DNA of 64,000 bases from JAJFJD01 sp965228425 (GCA_965228425.1 OZ245815.1:4960001-5024000); one strand, 5' to 3'; shown: positions 1 to 10,007, counted from the first letter of the stretch. The notes: generated by a model not told the origin, from the letters alone. Translations and numbers: made by a program.

Positions 1-546
1 CGCAGTGTTGAGCCGTTTACGGAAACCTCGCGGGGCACCGCCGTGTTCCAGATCAACTCCGAAGGGGCGCTCGAGGTCGATCTGTCGATCCCGGATTCCG
101 TAGTCGGCCGGCTGACGACCGGCCTGCCGGTGACGATCGAGATTTCCACCATCCCCGGCTGCGGATGCAGCGGCCGGATTACGCAGATCGGCACGGCAGC
201 CGGTGCCGCCAATGCAGTCGAGGTCACCGCATCAATCGTTGACGGCCCCGACGGCATCCTGCCGGGTATGGCGGCCGAGGTCGGCGTACCGTTCGTCAAC
301 AACAACGGGAACCGCGGTTTCCTGGTTCCCCTGGTCGCGATTGCGCCCGGCGACGACTCCGCGCGCGGCTATGTTTTCAAGTTCGACGAAGCCAGCGGGG
401 CCGTGCGAAAGACGGCGATCACCGGCGTCAAGGGACGGGAGAATTTCATCGAGATCACGGATGGCGTAGCAGCCGGGGATATCGTCGCCGCGGCGGGCGT
501 CAGCTTCCTGCGTGATGGCCAAAAAGTGAAGCTGCTGGGCCAATAG
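1..546 (+). CDS. RND efflux periplasmic adaptor (membrane fusion protein), 3' part
   Basis: The frame is open from base 1 and ends in TAG at 544-546, so the N-terminal part lies outside the window and 181 residues remain. They fit the beta-barrel and membrane-proximal domains of HlyD/AcrA-type adaptors, which bridge an inner-membrane RND pump to an outer-membrane channel. Visible family signs are GILPGMAAEVGVPF, the hydrophobic LVPLVAIAPG strand, and the terminal VAAGDIVAAAGVSFLRDGQKV, which matches the usual 'GL..GD.VV..G...L.DG..V' ending. The RND pump gene starts 30 bases downstream, so the two are almost certainly co-transcribed. The substrate cannot be inferred. Confidence 0.88.
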   Translation, partial: RSVEPFTETSRGTAVFQINSEGALEVDLSIPDSVVGRLTTGLPVTIEISTIPGCGCSGRITQIGTAAGAANAVEVTASIVDGPDGILPGMAAEVGVPFVNNNGNRGFLVPLVAIAPGDDSARGYVFKFDEASGAVRKTAITGVKGRENFIEITDGVAAGDIVAAAGVSFLRDGQKVKLLGQ

Positions 547-576
547 GCGCAGCGGCAGCCACACGCCGGAGACCGA

Positions 577-3500
577 ATGATGAATCTCGCCCAACTCGCC
601 ATCAGGAACTCGCGGATCACTGCCGCCGCCATTTTGATCATCGTCGCTCTCGGCGTGACGACCTATCTGTCGTATCCGAGCGCGGAAGACCCCACCATCA
701 CCATCCGCAACGCCAGCGTGACCGCCTCCTATCCCGGGATGTCGGCGGAACGCGTCGAGGACTTGATCACCGAGCCGATTGAGGCGGCGATGCGCGAGAT
801 CGCCGAGATCGACGAAATCAAGTCCACCTCGAAGACCGGCTCGGTCAAACTCGAACTGACGATCCGCGATTCGGTGACGGATCTCGACGCCGTCTTCCAG
901 GACATCCGCAACAAGGCAGATGACGTGAAGACCGACCTGCCCGCCGGCACCCAAGGCCCCTATGTCGACGACGAGGTCGGCCTGACGGCGGTGGCGACGG
1001 TGGCATTATGGTCCGACGGTTTTACGCTCGCCGAAATGCGCGACGTGGCGCGGGACGCGCGCGACCGGCTGTACACGCTCAAGGGTATCCGCAAGGTTCA
1101 AATTCTCGGCATACAGGACGAGCGTATCTACCTCGAAGTCACGACGACGAAACTGTCGCAACTCGGCGTATCGCCGCAGGAAATTTTCGGCGCCTTGAAA
1201 CAGCAGAACATCATCGAGCCGGGCGGCGAGATCGTGGCCGACGGCCGCGCGGTGTTGCTGGAGCCATCCGGTAATTTGAAATCGGTCGACGAGTTGCGTG
1301 CTGTTGTCTTTCGCATCCCGAATTCGGACCGCGTGCTCCGCCTCGACGAGGTGGTGGATATCAAGAGGGTCTACATCGACCCGCCGCAGACGCCATCCTT
1401 TCACAACGACCGGCCGGCCATCATCCTGTCGGTGTCCACCGTCGAGGGGACCAACAACCTCGAATTCGGCGAACGCCTTACGACCCTTCTCAAAGATATC
1501 GAAGGCGAATTGCCTATCGGGTATGTGCTCGACTACGCGACGTTCCAGCCCGATCTGATCGAGGAAGCGGTTCAAGGCGCGGTGTCCAACGTCTATCAAA
1601 CGCTGGCGATCGTTCTGGTCGTGGTCATGGTGTTCCTCGGGCTGCGCACCGGCCTGATCGTCGGGTTCTTCGTCCCGTTGACCATGCTGCTCGGCATTAT
1701 CCTGATGCGCTATTTCGAGATCGAGCTACAACGCATGTCGATTGCCGCGATGATCATCGCCCTCGGCCTGCTCGTCGACAACGGCATCGTCGTCGCCGAG
1801 GATATTCGCGTCCGGCTGGAACGCGGCGTCGACCGGATGCGGGCAGCTGCCGAAGCGGGCGGATCGCTCGCGGTGCCGCTGCTGACATCGTCGCTGACGA
1901 CGATTTTCGCTTTCCTGCCGATGATGTTGCTCGAGGGCAATTCCGGCGACTACGTGCGGTCGCTGGCGCAGGTCGTGGTCATCCTGCTGCTGGTATCCTG
2001 GTTCCTGTCGATGACCGTTACCCCGGCGATGTGCGCCTGGTTCATGAAGGTGTCCGAAACCAAGGAGTCCGACGAGGATACCGCTTCCTACGACACACCG
2101 CTCTACACCCTCTATCGGGGCGTTCTGGGCATGCTGTTGCGCTGGCGGATCATGTTCCTGGCGGCGTTGTTCGGCAGCCTTGTGCTGTCGGTGATGCTGC
2201 TGGGCACGGTAAAGACCGAGTTCTTCCCGCTCGGCGACCGCAACCAATTGCTTGTGTATCTCGACTTCGAAGCGGGCACCGATATCCGCGAAACCGAGGC
2301 GGAGATGCGCACGCTGACCCGTTGGCTGTCGGACAAGGACGCCAATCCGGAAGTGACCAGCAACACCGCCTATGTCGGTTATGGCGGGCCGCGCTTCTTC
2401 CTCGCGCTTGCGCCGGTCGATCCTGATCCGCATCGGGCGTTCGTCATGGTGAACACCAAGTCGGTCGACGACGTCGGCCCGGTGATCGACCGAATCAATG
2501 CCTTTCTGGACGACAATCTTCCCGCCGCCCGTGCCGACGCCAAACGAATGTGGTTCGGCTCCACCGAGCCGGGCATGGTGCAAATCCGATTGATCGGCCC
2601 CGACGGCGATGTGTTGGCAAATCACGCCGAGAAAGTGGTCGATGCATTCCACGCCGTGCCGGGTACCGTCGGCGTCAAGCAGGACTGGGAAAACAAGACG
2701 CTCAAATTGATCGTCGAGGTCGATCAGGTGCGGGCGCGTCGGGCCAACGTGACATCGACGGATGTCGCGAAGTCGCTGAACACCACCTTCGCAGGGCTCA
2801 CGGTTTCCGATTACCGCGAGGGCGACAAGATCATCCCGATCGTGGTGCGCGGCGATGACAGTCTGCGGTTTTCATTGTCGGGGCTGCAACGGGTCCAGGT
2901 CTATTCCCCCGCCTCGAACAGCTTCATCGCGCTGGGTCAGGTCGCCACGGTCCGAGGCGAATGGCGGTTCGGCCGCATCAAGCGGCGCGATCAGCAACGA
3001 ACCCTGACGGTGGAAGCACGCAATCCGGATATTCCCGCGCCGAAACTGCTCGCCGCCGTCATGCCGACGCTTGAGAAACTCGACCTGCCGGCGGGCACCC
3101 GGTGGGAAATCGGCGGCGAGGTCGAAGATCAGGCCGAAGCCAACGAGAAGCTCTTCGGTCTGTTGCCGATGGCCCTGGCCGGCATCGTCGTGCTGCTGAT
3201 CGGGCAGTTCAACTCCTTCCGCAAGGGCGCGATAATCCTGGCGACCATCCCGCTCATCCTGATCGGAGGCACGGTCGGGCTGGTCATCATGCAGGCGCCT
3301 TACGGTTTCATGGTCCTGCTCGGGTTCTTCAGCCTGGCGGGCATTCTCATCAACAACGGCATCGTGCTGATCGACCGCATCCAGACCGAGGAAGCCGCGG
3401 GGCGCGAACCGCTCGATGCCGTGATCACGGCCTGTTTGGCGCGGCTGCGGCCGATCCTGATGACCACGCTGACGACGATCCTCGGGCTCGTGCCGTTGAT

Positions 3501-3648
3501 CCTGTTCGGCGGCGCATTGTTCTACGGCATGGCGAGCGTCATCGCCTTCGGCCTGCTCTTCGCGACGGTGTTCACGTTGGGCTTCGTACCGGTCGTCTAT
3601 ACCTTGTTCTTCCGGATTTCGACGCGCACAGCGAAGGCAGCGGGTTAA
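577..3648 (+). CDS. RND efflux transporter permease (AcrB/HAE1-like)
   Basis: At 1023 aa this is full length for an RND pump: an N-terminal TM helix (about residues 13-33), a periplasmic porter loop, a TM block from about residue 335, a second porter loop, and a second TM block near the C-terminus. It would export small amphipathic compounds with proton influx together with the adaptor encoded just upstream. In TM4 the AcrB Asp-Asp pair is replaced by Asp401-Asn402 (LLVDNGIVVAED). The TM10 position that carries Lys940 in AcrB appears as Asn in LINNGIVLID. This points to an RND subclass with a single relay aspartate. No outer-membrane channel gene is visible nearby. Confidence 0.93.
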   Translation: MMNLAQLAIRNSRITAAAILIIVALGVTTYLSYPSAEDPTITIRNASVTASYPGMSAERVEDLITEPIEAAMREIAEIDEIKSTSKTGSVKLELTIRDSVTDLDAVFQDIRNKADDVKTDLPAGTQGPYVDDEVGLTAVATVALWSDGFTLAEMRDVARDARDRLYTLKGIRKVQILGIQDERIYLEVTTTKLSQLGVSPQEIFGALKQQNIIEPGGEIVADGRAVLLEPSGNLKSVDELRAVVFRIPNSDRVLRLDEVVDIKRVYIDPPQTPSFHNDRPAIILSVSTVEGTNNLEFGERLTTLLKDIEGELPIGYVLDYATFQPDLIEEAVQGAVSNVYQTLAIVLVVVMVFLGLRTGLIVGFFVPLTMLLGIILMRYFEIELQRMSIAAMIIALGLLVDNGIVVAEDIRVRLERGVDRMRAAAEAGGSLAVPLLTSSLTTIFAFLPMMLLEGNSGDYVRSLAQVVVILLLVSWFLSMTVTPAMCAWFMKVSETKESDEDTASYDTPLYTLYRGVLGMLLRWRIMFLAALFGSLVLSVMLLGTVKTEFFPLGDRNQLLVYLDFEAGTDIRETEAEMRTLTRWLSDKDANPEVTSNTAYVGYGGPRFFLALAPVDPDPHRAFVMVNTKSVDDVGPVIDRINAFLDDNLPAARADAKRMWFGSTEPGMVQIRLIGPDGDVLANHAEKVVDAFHAVPGTVGVKQDWENKTLKLIVEVDQVRARRANVTSTDVAKSLNTTFAGLTVSDYREGDKIIPIVVRGDDSLRFSLSGLQRVQVYSPASNSFIALGQVATVRGEWRFGRIKRRDQQRTLTVEARNPDIPAPKLLAAVMPTLEKLDLPAGTRWEIGGEVEDQAEANEKLFGLLPMALAGIVVLLIGQFNSFRKGAIILATIPLILIGGTVGLVIMQAPYGFMVLLGFFSLAGILINNGIVLIDRIQTEEAAGREPLDAVITACLARLRPILMTTLTTILGLVPLILFGGALFYGMASVIAFGLLFATVFTLGFVPVVYTLFFRISTRTAKAAG

Positions 3649-3709
3649 CCGCGTTGCAGGCCAGACTTGCATCGCATCCCCGCCACGCCGCCGCTATGAT
3701 GCGCCGGCA

Positions 3710-6484
3710 ATGCCGTCCGCGCCCGCCATATACCTGCCCGAAGCACCCATCCTCGTCGTCGGCCTGACACGCGCCGCCTGGCTGACTGCCGACGGTGAAG
3801 CCGAGACGATCTCGCGGGAAGAAGCCGCGAGGCGCGTCGGCGGCGGCGACCCGCCGTTGCTGTGTCACGCCCCGGCAACGGCCCGCCGGCTCGGCATCGA
3901 TCCGTTTCGATCCTACGACGTGTTGGAGCTGTTCGCCTTCGTGCGGCCAGCGGCATTCTGCATCCCGACGCCACGGGGTCTCGCGGGCGCACTCGCCCTG
4001 GACGGCGCCGGGGACGGCGACGCGGACGGCCCGCCCGATTTGGAAGACGCGGTCCTGATCTTGCGCCGTGCGGCCATTCGGCTGCTGACCGAACTGTCCG
4101 ACGAAAGCGTCGGCCGCCCGGCCCGCCGCGTGGCTCAGGCGATGATGCGGGGCGGCTGGCCCTGGGCCGCGACCGTGCTGCGGGCGTTGAACGTAGAGCC
4201 GGAAGATAAGATGCGGGCACCGGCGAACGGGCTGGAGGTCTGGCGCGAGGTTCCGGAATGGAGCGAGCATGCGCCCCCGCCGCCGCCCGGCAGCGCCGCC
4301 GTCGATCCGGCGGAAGCACGCGCCCGGTTGGCCGACCTGCTCGACGATTCTTCGGAGGCGCGGCCCAGTCAGGCGGACTATGCATCGGCCGCCGCCGGCG
4401 CCTTCATCCCCCGCGACGCGCCCGGCGAACCGCACTTCGTGCTGGCCGAAGCCGGTACCGGCGTCGGCAAGACACTGGGTTATCTGTCGCCCGCCAGCGT
4501 CTGGGCGGAGAAGAACGAAGCCCCGGTCTGGGTCTCGACCTACACCCGGAACCTGCAGCATCAAATCGATCAGGAACTCGACCGGCTGTTCCCGGACCCG
4601 CGCGTCAAATCCAACCGTGTCGTCGTGCGCAAGGGACGTGAAAACTATCTCTGCCTGCTCAACATGCAGGACGCGGTCCGCGGCGTCGGCGTGCGGCAGC
4701 ACGACGCCATAGCGCTCGGCTTGATGGCGCGGTGGGCAGCGCACAGCCGGGACGGCAGCGTCACCGGCGGCGATTTCCCGTCCTGGCTGGTCGATCTGCT
4801 CGGCACCCGGCGCACGCTCGCCCTGACCGACCATCGCGGCGAATGCATCTATTCGGCTTGCGAGCATTACAGCCGGTGCTTCATTGAACGCGGCATCCGC
4901 AAATCGCGCCGCGCGGACCTGGTGATCGCCAACCACGCGCTGGTGATGACGCGCATGGCGCGCGGCCTGTCTGAGAATGGCGCCCGGCCGACGCGCTTCG
5001 TGTTCGACGAAGGCCATCATGTCTTCGATGCCGCGGACAGCGCCTTTTCCGCGCATCTGACGGGGCAGGAAACCGCGGAACTGCGCCGCTGGCTGCGCGG
5101 CGCGGAAGGCCGCAGCCGCCGGCGCGGCCGCGGCCTGAAACAAAGGGTCGAGGATCTGTTGGGCGAAGCGGCGGACGGCCCCGCCGCCTTGGAAGACATC
5201 CTATCGGCGGCCGGGTCGTTGCCGGACGCCGGCTGGCATACCCGGGTCGGCGACGGCGCGCCGCGCGGACCGGCGGAAGCCTTCTTCGCCGCGGTCCGCA
5301 CGCATGTCTACGCGCGCGTGCAGGACTCCCGCGGCCCGTTCGATCTGGAGGCGGAAACGGACGAGCCGGCCGACACTGTCCTGGAGGGCGCGGCTGCGCT
5401 GGAATCAGCGCTGCGGCGGCTGGAGAAACCGATCAACCGGCTGCGCGCCATCCTGCAAAAACGCCTGGACGAGGAAGCCGACGACCTGGACACCAACACG
5501 CGGAACCGGATCGAGGCGATCTGTCAGTCGCTGGAATTCCGCGCGGAAAACCTGGTGCGCGCGTGGCGGCAAATGCTCGCGGCGTTGGCCCAGGAACGGC
5601 CCGAGGAATTTGTCGACTGGTTCGCGGTCGACCGGTTCGACGGCCGCGACATCGATGTCGGCATGCGCCGCCACTGGGTCGACCCGACGGTCCCCTTCGC
5701 GGAGACCGTCGCCAAGCCGTCGCACGGTGTGCTCGTCACGTCGGCAACGCTGCGCGACGGGTCGGGCGACGCAGAGGCGGATTGGCTGTCTGCCGAAAGC
5801 CGGACCGGCGCGGTACACCTGCCGGCGTCGGTCCGCGCGGAGGTGGCGTCGCCCTTCGACTATGCGTCGCTGACCCGGGTCATGGTCGTCACCGACGTCC
5901 GCAAGGACGACATGACCCAGGTAGCGTCCGCGTATCGGGAACTCTTCCTCGCCGCGGGCGGCGGCGCGCTCGGCTTGTTCACCGCGATCAGCCGGCTGCG
6001 CGCCGTGCACAGCCGCCTGGCCGAACCGATGGATGCCGCCGGGCTACCGCTCTATGCGCAGCATGTGGACCGGCTGAACCTGCCGACGCTGATCGACATC
6101 TTCCGCGCCGAGACCGATTCCTGCCTGTTGGGCACCGACGCGGTGCGCGACGGCGTGGACGTCCCGGGATCGAGCCTGCGGTTGATCGTCTTCGACCGCG
6201 TGCCCTGGCCGCGGCCGACCATCCTGCATCGCGCGCGGCGTAAAGCCTTCGGCACCCGCAAATACGACGATATGCTGACGCGCTTGCGAATCAAACAAGC
6301 CTATGGGCGGTTGGTTCGCCGCGCCGACGATCGGGGCGTCTTCGTCCTGCTGGACCCGATGATGCCGTCGCGTCTGGGCGGCGCTTTTCCGGACGGGGTG
6401 GAGATCGAGCGCTGCGGTCTCGCCGATGCGGTCGCCGCCTGTCGCGGGTTTTTCGGCACCGGCGCGCAAGATCCCTGCGACTGA
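3710..6484 (+). CDS. DinG/XPD-like ATP-dependent DNA helicase with Fe-S cluster motif
   Basis: This is a 924-aa superfamily 2 helicase of the DinG/Rad3 group. Walker A is AEAGTGVGKT (about 246-255) and the DEAH-type box is DEGH (433-436). Four cysteines (about 315, 379, 384 and 390) sit between them in the XPD/DinG arrangement that ligates a 4Fe-4S cluster. The C-terminal helicase motif VI region is YGRLVRRADDRGVFVLLD. The first roughly 240 residues are a poorly conserved extension with no DnaQ exonuclease motif that I can see. Family members unwind DNA, R-loops or repair intermediates 5' to 3'. It is 61 bases from the RND gene and probably has its own promoter. The ATG at 3710 lacks a strong Shine-Dalgarno. 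Confidence 0.88.
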   Translation: MPSAPAIYLPEAPILVVGLTRAAWLTADGEAETISREEAARRVGGGDPPLLCHAPATARRLGIDPFRSYDVLELFAFVRPAAFCIPTPRGLAGALALDGAGDGDADGPPDLEDAVLILRRAAIRLLTELSDESVGRPARRVAQAMMRGGWPWAATVLRALNVEPEDKMRAPANGLEVWREVPEWSEHAPPPPPGSAAVDPAEARARLADLLDDSSEARPSQADYASAAAGAFIPRDAPGEPHFVLAEAGTGVGKTLGYLSPASVWAEKNEAPVWVSTYTRNLQHQIDQELDRLFPDPRVKSNRVVVRKGRENYLCLLNMQDAVRGVGVRQHDAIALGLMARWAAHSRDGSVTGGDFPSWLVDLLGTRRTLALTDHRGECIYSACEHYSRCFIERGIRKSRRADLVIANHALVMTRMARGLSENGARPTRFVFDEGHHVFDAADSAFSAHLTGQETAELRRWLRGAEGRSRRRGRGLKQRVEDLLGEAADGPAALEDILSAAGSLPDAGWHTRVGDGAPRGPAEAFFAAVRTHVYARVQDSRGPFDLEAETDEPADTVLEGAAALESALRRLEKPINRLRAILQKRLDEEADDLDTNTRNRIEAICQSLEFRAENLVRAWRQMLAALAQERPEEFVDWFAVDRFDGRDIDVGMRRHWVDPTVPFAETVAKPSHGVLVTSATLRDGSGDAEADWLSAESRTGAVHLPASVRAEVASPFDYASLTRVMVVTDVRKDDMTQVASAYRELFLAAGGGALGLFTAISRLRAVHSRLAEPMDAAGLPLYAQHVDRLNLPTLIDIFRAETDSCLLGTDAVRDGVDVPGSSLRLIVFDRVPWPRPTILHRARRKAFGTRKYDDMLTRLRIKQAYGRLVRRADDRGVFVLLDPMMPSRLGGAFPDGVEIERCGLADAVAACRGFFGTGAQDPCD

Positions 6485-6569
6485 TTTACGCAAATCCAGG
6501 ACTTGAGTTTCCGGCGAGACCCCGTCAGAGTCCGCCCGATTTTCATTTTGGTGCAAGGAATCACGACAC

Positions 6570-6986
6570 ATGGAAACCAAATTGGTCAGCACCCATGCTG
6601 CCCTCATCTACACGATGGTTATGGTTTCGGCGGCGGACCGCGAAATGAAGGATGTGGAACTGTCGCTCATCGGCCATATCGTGAAACGGTTACCGGTCTT
6701 CGACGGGTACGATGTCGAACTGCTTCCGGAGACCACCAGCACTTGCGCTGAAATCCTATCGGCCGAGGAAGGACTGGAGGCCGCGCTGGACATCGTCGCC
6801 GACACGTTGCCCGAAAACCTCCGGGAAACCGCCTATGCCCTGGCGGTCGAAGTCGCCGCGGCGGACCGGCGAATCGAACCCGAAGAGATGCGTTTGCTGG
6901 AAATGATCCGGCATCAACTGGGCGTAGACCGGCTCGTCGCCGCCGCCATCGAACGCGGCGCCCGGGCGCGGTTCGCCACGGGATAA
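6570..6986 (+). CDS. TerB-like (TerB/DjlA domain) protein
   Basis: This 138-aa acidic, all-helical protein shows the duplicated TerB signature: VMVSAADREMKDVE near the N-terminus and VEVAAADRRIEPEE in the second half, each an Asp/Glu-rich helix turn that can bind metal in TerB. TerB-like proteins occur in tellurite-resistance and DnaJ-like contexts, but a lone copy such as this usually has no defined role. AAGGA lies 10 bases before the ATG at 6570. A GNAT gene follows after 17 bases and may be co-transcribed. There are no other ter genes around it, so tellurite resistance should not be assumed. Confidence 0.8.
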   Translation: METKLVSTHAALIYTMVMVSAADREMKDVELSLIGHIVKRLPVFDGYDVELLPETTSTCAEILSAEEGLEAALDIVADTLPENLRETAYALAVEVAAADRRIEPEEMRLLEMIRHQLGVDRLVAAAIERGARARFATG

Positions 6987-7003
6987 TCAGCCGCGAGGGC
7001 GCG

Positions 7004-7483
7004 ATGGCAAGACAAACGGACGCTGACGGTATTTCAATTCGAACGGCGCACCGCGACGACCTGCCAGCAATCATCGCCATGCTGGCCAACGACCATTTAG
7101 GTGCCAAGCGCGAGCGCTATGCGGACCCGCTGCCCGACGTTTACTACAGTGCCTTCGATGCGATCGACGGCGATCTCAACAACGAAGTCGTGGTGGCGGA
7201 ACGCGACGGCAAGATCATCGGCACGCTACAGCTCACGCTGATCCCGAACCTGACCTATCAAGGCGGTGTTCGCGCATTGATCGAGGGCGTGCGCGTCGAC
7301 AGCACGATGCGCAGCGCCGGCATCGGCCGCATCCTGTTCGAATGGGCGATCGAGGAGGCGAAACGGCGGGGCTGCCACATGGTACAGCTCACCGCCGACA
7401 AAACCCGACCGGACGCGCACCGCTTCTACGAATCGCTCGGATTCAGCGCCACCCACGAAGGCATGAAGCTGCATCTGCCGTGA
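7004..7483 (+). CDS. GNAT family N-acetyltransferase
   Basis: This 159-aa single-domain acetyltransferase has the acetyl-CoA pyrophosphate-binding motif A at VRVDSTMRSAGIGRILFEWA (the R-x-x-G-I-G loop) and the motif B region VQLTADKTRPDAHRFYESLGF, where the Asn-like and Tyr positions of GNAT enzymes are recognisable. It starts with SIRTAHRDDLPAIIAMLAND, typical of GNAT strand 1 and helix 1. The acceptor substrate is unknown. It follows the TerB-like gene closely and converges with the ThDP-enzyme gene, leaving only 12 bases between the two stop codons. Confidence 0.88.
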   Translation: MARQTDADGISIRTAHRDDLPAIIAMLANDHLGAKRERYADPLPDVYYSAFDAIDGDLNNEVVVAERDGKIIGTLQLTLIPNLTYQGGVRALIEGVRVDSTMRSAGIGRILFEWAIEEAKRRGCHMVQLTADKTRPDAHRFYESLGFSATHEGMKLHLP

Positions 7484-7495
7484 CGGCCGGTCGGG

Positions 7496-9157
7496 TTATT
7501 GGTAGGCCGGCATATCCTCCAGCTTCCGGTAGGCGCTGAGATAGTTCAGGCTGGTGCGCACGTCGACCACGACCGGCCCGTCATGCGCCAGCGCCTCGGA
7601 CACGACCGAGTCCACATCGCCGTCATTCTCGATCTTTAGGCCGAGCGCGCCGTAGGCCTCGCCCAGCTTGGCAAAATCTGGGTTTTTCAGGTCCGTGGAC
7701 GTCACGCGGCCGGGATAGCGGCCTTCCTGATGCATGCGGATCGTGCCGTAACTGCTGTTGTTGGCGATAAAGATCTTGATCGGCACGTCGTACTGCACGG
7801 CGGTGGCCAATTCGTTGCCGGTCATCATGAACCCGCCGTCGCCGACGAAGGTGATGACTTGGCGTCCCGGCGTGCAGATCCCGGCGGCCACGCCGGACGG
7901 CACGCCGCCGCCCATCCCGCCGACCTGATACCCGAGGAAAATATTGCTCTGCCGGAAATAGAGATAGCGATGGAGCCAACTGCTGAAGTTGCCGGCATCG
8001 CTGGTCACCACGGCATCCGCGTCCATGCGCTCGTTGATCGCGGCGACAACGCCGCCGAGCACCACGCCGTCATTCGCCGATTCCGGCTCCCAGGTGGTGA
8101 GATCCCGATGCACCTTGTTGAGCCGGCCGATCCATTGGCCGCGACCCTCCGGTGACCCGGGCGATCCGGCCTCGAGCATCGCTTCGAGGAAATGCCCCGG
8201 ATCGGCGGCAACGCCGATGGTCGGTTGCCAAACGCGCCCGATTTCCGCGGCATCCGGCCAGACGTGGACCATCGGCATCTGCGGAGTCGGCGCGGTCGGG
8301 AAGGTATAGCTCTGGCTGACCGACGGGCCGAGCCGCTCGCCAATAACGAGCAGCATGTCGGACTGCTTCATCAGATCGATCAGCGGTCCGGGCGTGCGAT
8401 TGCCGAGATACCCGCCATAGTTCGGATGATAACTGTCGAAGACATGCGCCCGCCGATGGCTCGGCGCGACCGGCAGATCGAAACCCTCCGCGAAAGTGGT
8501 AAGGTTCGCGAGCGCAGCCTCGCCGTGCACCAGTCCGCCGGCGATCACCAACGGCCGTTCGGCCTTGCCCAGCATCTCAGTGATACGGGCGACATCGCCG
8601 GCATGCGGCGCCATCCGCACATCCGGACGCGGCGATAGGACCTGTGCTTCCACCGTATCGTCCAGCATGTCTTCGGCAAGGGTCACGACGACCGGACCGG
8701 GCGTCCCCGACCGTGCGATATGGAAGGCGCGCGCCGCGGCTTCGGAGAGGTATTCACCATCGTCCACCTCGATCACCGCTTTCGTGGTGTCGGAGAATGT
8801 CTTTGAATAATTCATTTCCTGTAGCGCCATCCGGCCCTTTTCGAACCGCTCCACCTGCCCGATGAAGAAGACCGCGGGAATGGCATCGTGATAGGCGGTA
8901 TGGATCGCGATCGAGGCGTTGGTCGCACCGGGACCCCGGCTGATGAAGCAAACGCCGGGACGGCCGCGTGCGCGGGCATCCGCCACCGCCATGAAACCCG
9001 CCCCGCCCTCGTGCCGGCAAACGACGAGCCGGATCGACGGGTGGTCGATCAGTGCGTCCGTCACCGCGAGATAGCTCTCGCCCGGCACGCAATAGGCGAT
9101 ATCGACATCATGGCTTTCCATCGTGGCGGCAAGAAGCTGGGCAGCGGTGCGGGACAT
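7496..9157 (-). CDS. Acetolactate synthase-like thiamine diphosphate enzyme
   Basis: This 553-aa protein has the three-domain ThDP-enzyme layout. The catalytic glutamate is in CRHEGGAGF (Glu50), the central domain covers about 190-330, and the ThDP motif starts with GDGGF (439-443) and ends with NN (466-467). It resembles the large subunit of acetohydroxyacid synthase and related carboligases or decarboxylases, but there is no ilvN small subunit beside it, so a catabolic carboligase, oxalyl-CoA-type or glyoxylate-type role is equally possible. GGAG lies about 7 bases before the ATG. A MarR gene lies upstream on the same strand, 130 bases away, and could regulate it. Confidence 0.82.
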   Translation of the reverse strand: MSRTAAQLLAATMESHDVDIAYCVPGESYLAVTDALIDHPSIRLVVCRHEGGAGFMAVADARARGRPGVCFISRGPGATNASIAIHTAYHDAIPAVFFIGQVERFEKGRMALQEMNYSKTFSDTTKAVIEVDDGEYLSEAAARAFHIARSGTPGPVVVTLAEDMLDDTVEAQVLSPRPDVRMAPHAGDVARITEMLGKAERPLVIAGGLVHGEAALANLTTFAEGFDLPVAPSHRRAHVFDSYHPNYGGYLGNRTPGPLIDLMKQSDMLLVIGERLGPSVSQSYTFPTAPTPQMPMVHVWPDAAEIGRVWQPTIGVAADPGHFLEAMLEAGSPGSPEGRGQWIGRLNKVHRDLTTWEPESANDGVVLGGVVAAINERMDADAVVTSDAGNFSSWLHRYLYFRQSNIFLGYQVGGMGGGVPSGVAAGICTPGRQVITFVGDGGFMMTGNELATAVQYDVPIKIFIANNSSYGTIRMHQEGRYPGRVTSTDLKNPDFAKLGEAYGALGLKIENDGDVDSVVSEALAHDGPVVVDVRTSLNYLSAYRKLEDMPAYQ

Positions 9158-9287
9158 GGCGTTTCTCCGATTTGATCTGGAACCGTACGAGCAGGCGGCG
9201 GGAAGAGCCGTTGCGGCAAATTGAAGGACAGCTTAACGCGGATCGGCCGGTTTAGGCGATTCTCCGGTCTGCGTAATTATGTGCAGG

Positions 9288-9782
9288 TTATGCCCGTCTG
9301 GCCCGGACCCGGTGCCGCGGCCGCTCACCGGTCAGCAGCGTCAGCGCATCGCCGAACGCGGACACATTGGGTCCCAGCGCAGCAAAAAACTCTTCTTCCG
9401 CCCGATCCACCGCTTCGATCGCCTCGATAACGACGGATAGTCCGGATTCTGTCACTTCGACGACCATAGCCCGGCCGTCACCGTCATGGGCGTGGCGGGC
9501 CACAAGACGCCCTTTCTCCAGCGCGCGCAGAACCTGCGATGTCATCATGGGATCAGTGCGGCAGTGTCGGGCGAGGATAGCCTGCGTCGGCGGCTCGCCG
9601 GCCGCGCACAGCTCGCGCGCGCCCGACAGCAACAGGAACTGCACCGGCGTCAAATCGAACGGCGCGAGCGCCTGTTTCTGCACCCGCTGCCACCGGTTCA
9701 CCGCCTGCCACAACAGATACCCGGTATTGCGCGCCGCCGGATGCCGCGCCGCCTCGCGATTTGAATTGTCGTCGTCCCCCAT
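9288..9782 (-). CDS. MarR family transcriptional regulator
   Basis: This 164-aa winged-helix protein has the MarR fold: an N-terminal dimerisation helix (LLWQAVNRWQRVQKQALAPFDLT), the helix-turn-helix PPTQAILARHCRTDPMMTSQVLRALEKGRLVAR, and the wing HAHDGDGRAMVVEVTESG. The sequence TPVQFLLLSGARELCA is typical of the family. It is transcribed away from usg, with a 225-base divergent region between them, and reads toward the ThDP enzyme gene, its likeliest target after itself. Candidate dyads in the upstream region are GTTGC-N3-GCAAC at 9935-9947 and AGTCT-N5-AGACT at 9951-9965. Neither is long enough to be called an operator with confidence. Confidence 0.87.
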   Translation of the reverse strand: MGDDDNSNREAARHPAARNTGYLLWQAVNRWQRVQKQALAPFDLTPVQFLLLSGARELCAAGEPPTQAILARHCRTDPMMTSQVLRALEKGRLVARHAHDGDGRAMVVEVTESGLSVVIEAIEAVDRAEEEFFAALGPNVSAFGDALTLLTGERPRHRVRARRA

Positions 9783-10007
9783 CGTCCTCGTTCCGCACCC
9801 TCGACCGTCTCGGTTCGATTTATAAGCCGGAGCCGCGTACCAAGGCCAGCACGATACGGCAATCCGGAAGCGGAACGATTGTCAGCACTCTCTTGTGTCG
9901 GCTGCCAAATAATTGAATTTAATAAAGTTTTAGGGTTGCTCCGCAACGATAGTCTGCGTCAGACTTTGAGACAGGGGACAAACGCGTTCGACACAGCGGA
10001 GTAGTCC

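Noticed and set aside
3572..5143. Open frame of over 500 codons antisense to the helicase gene
   Set aside because: The sense strand encodes Walker A, DEGH and the Fe-S cysteines; the antisense product is an Ala/Arg/Gly-rich shadow.
9805..9830. GGTTCGATTTATAAGCC looked like a tRNA T-arm
   Set aside because: No acceptor, D or anticodon stem could be built around it, and no CCA end follows.
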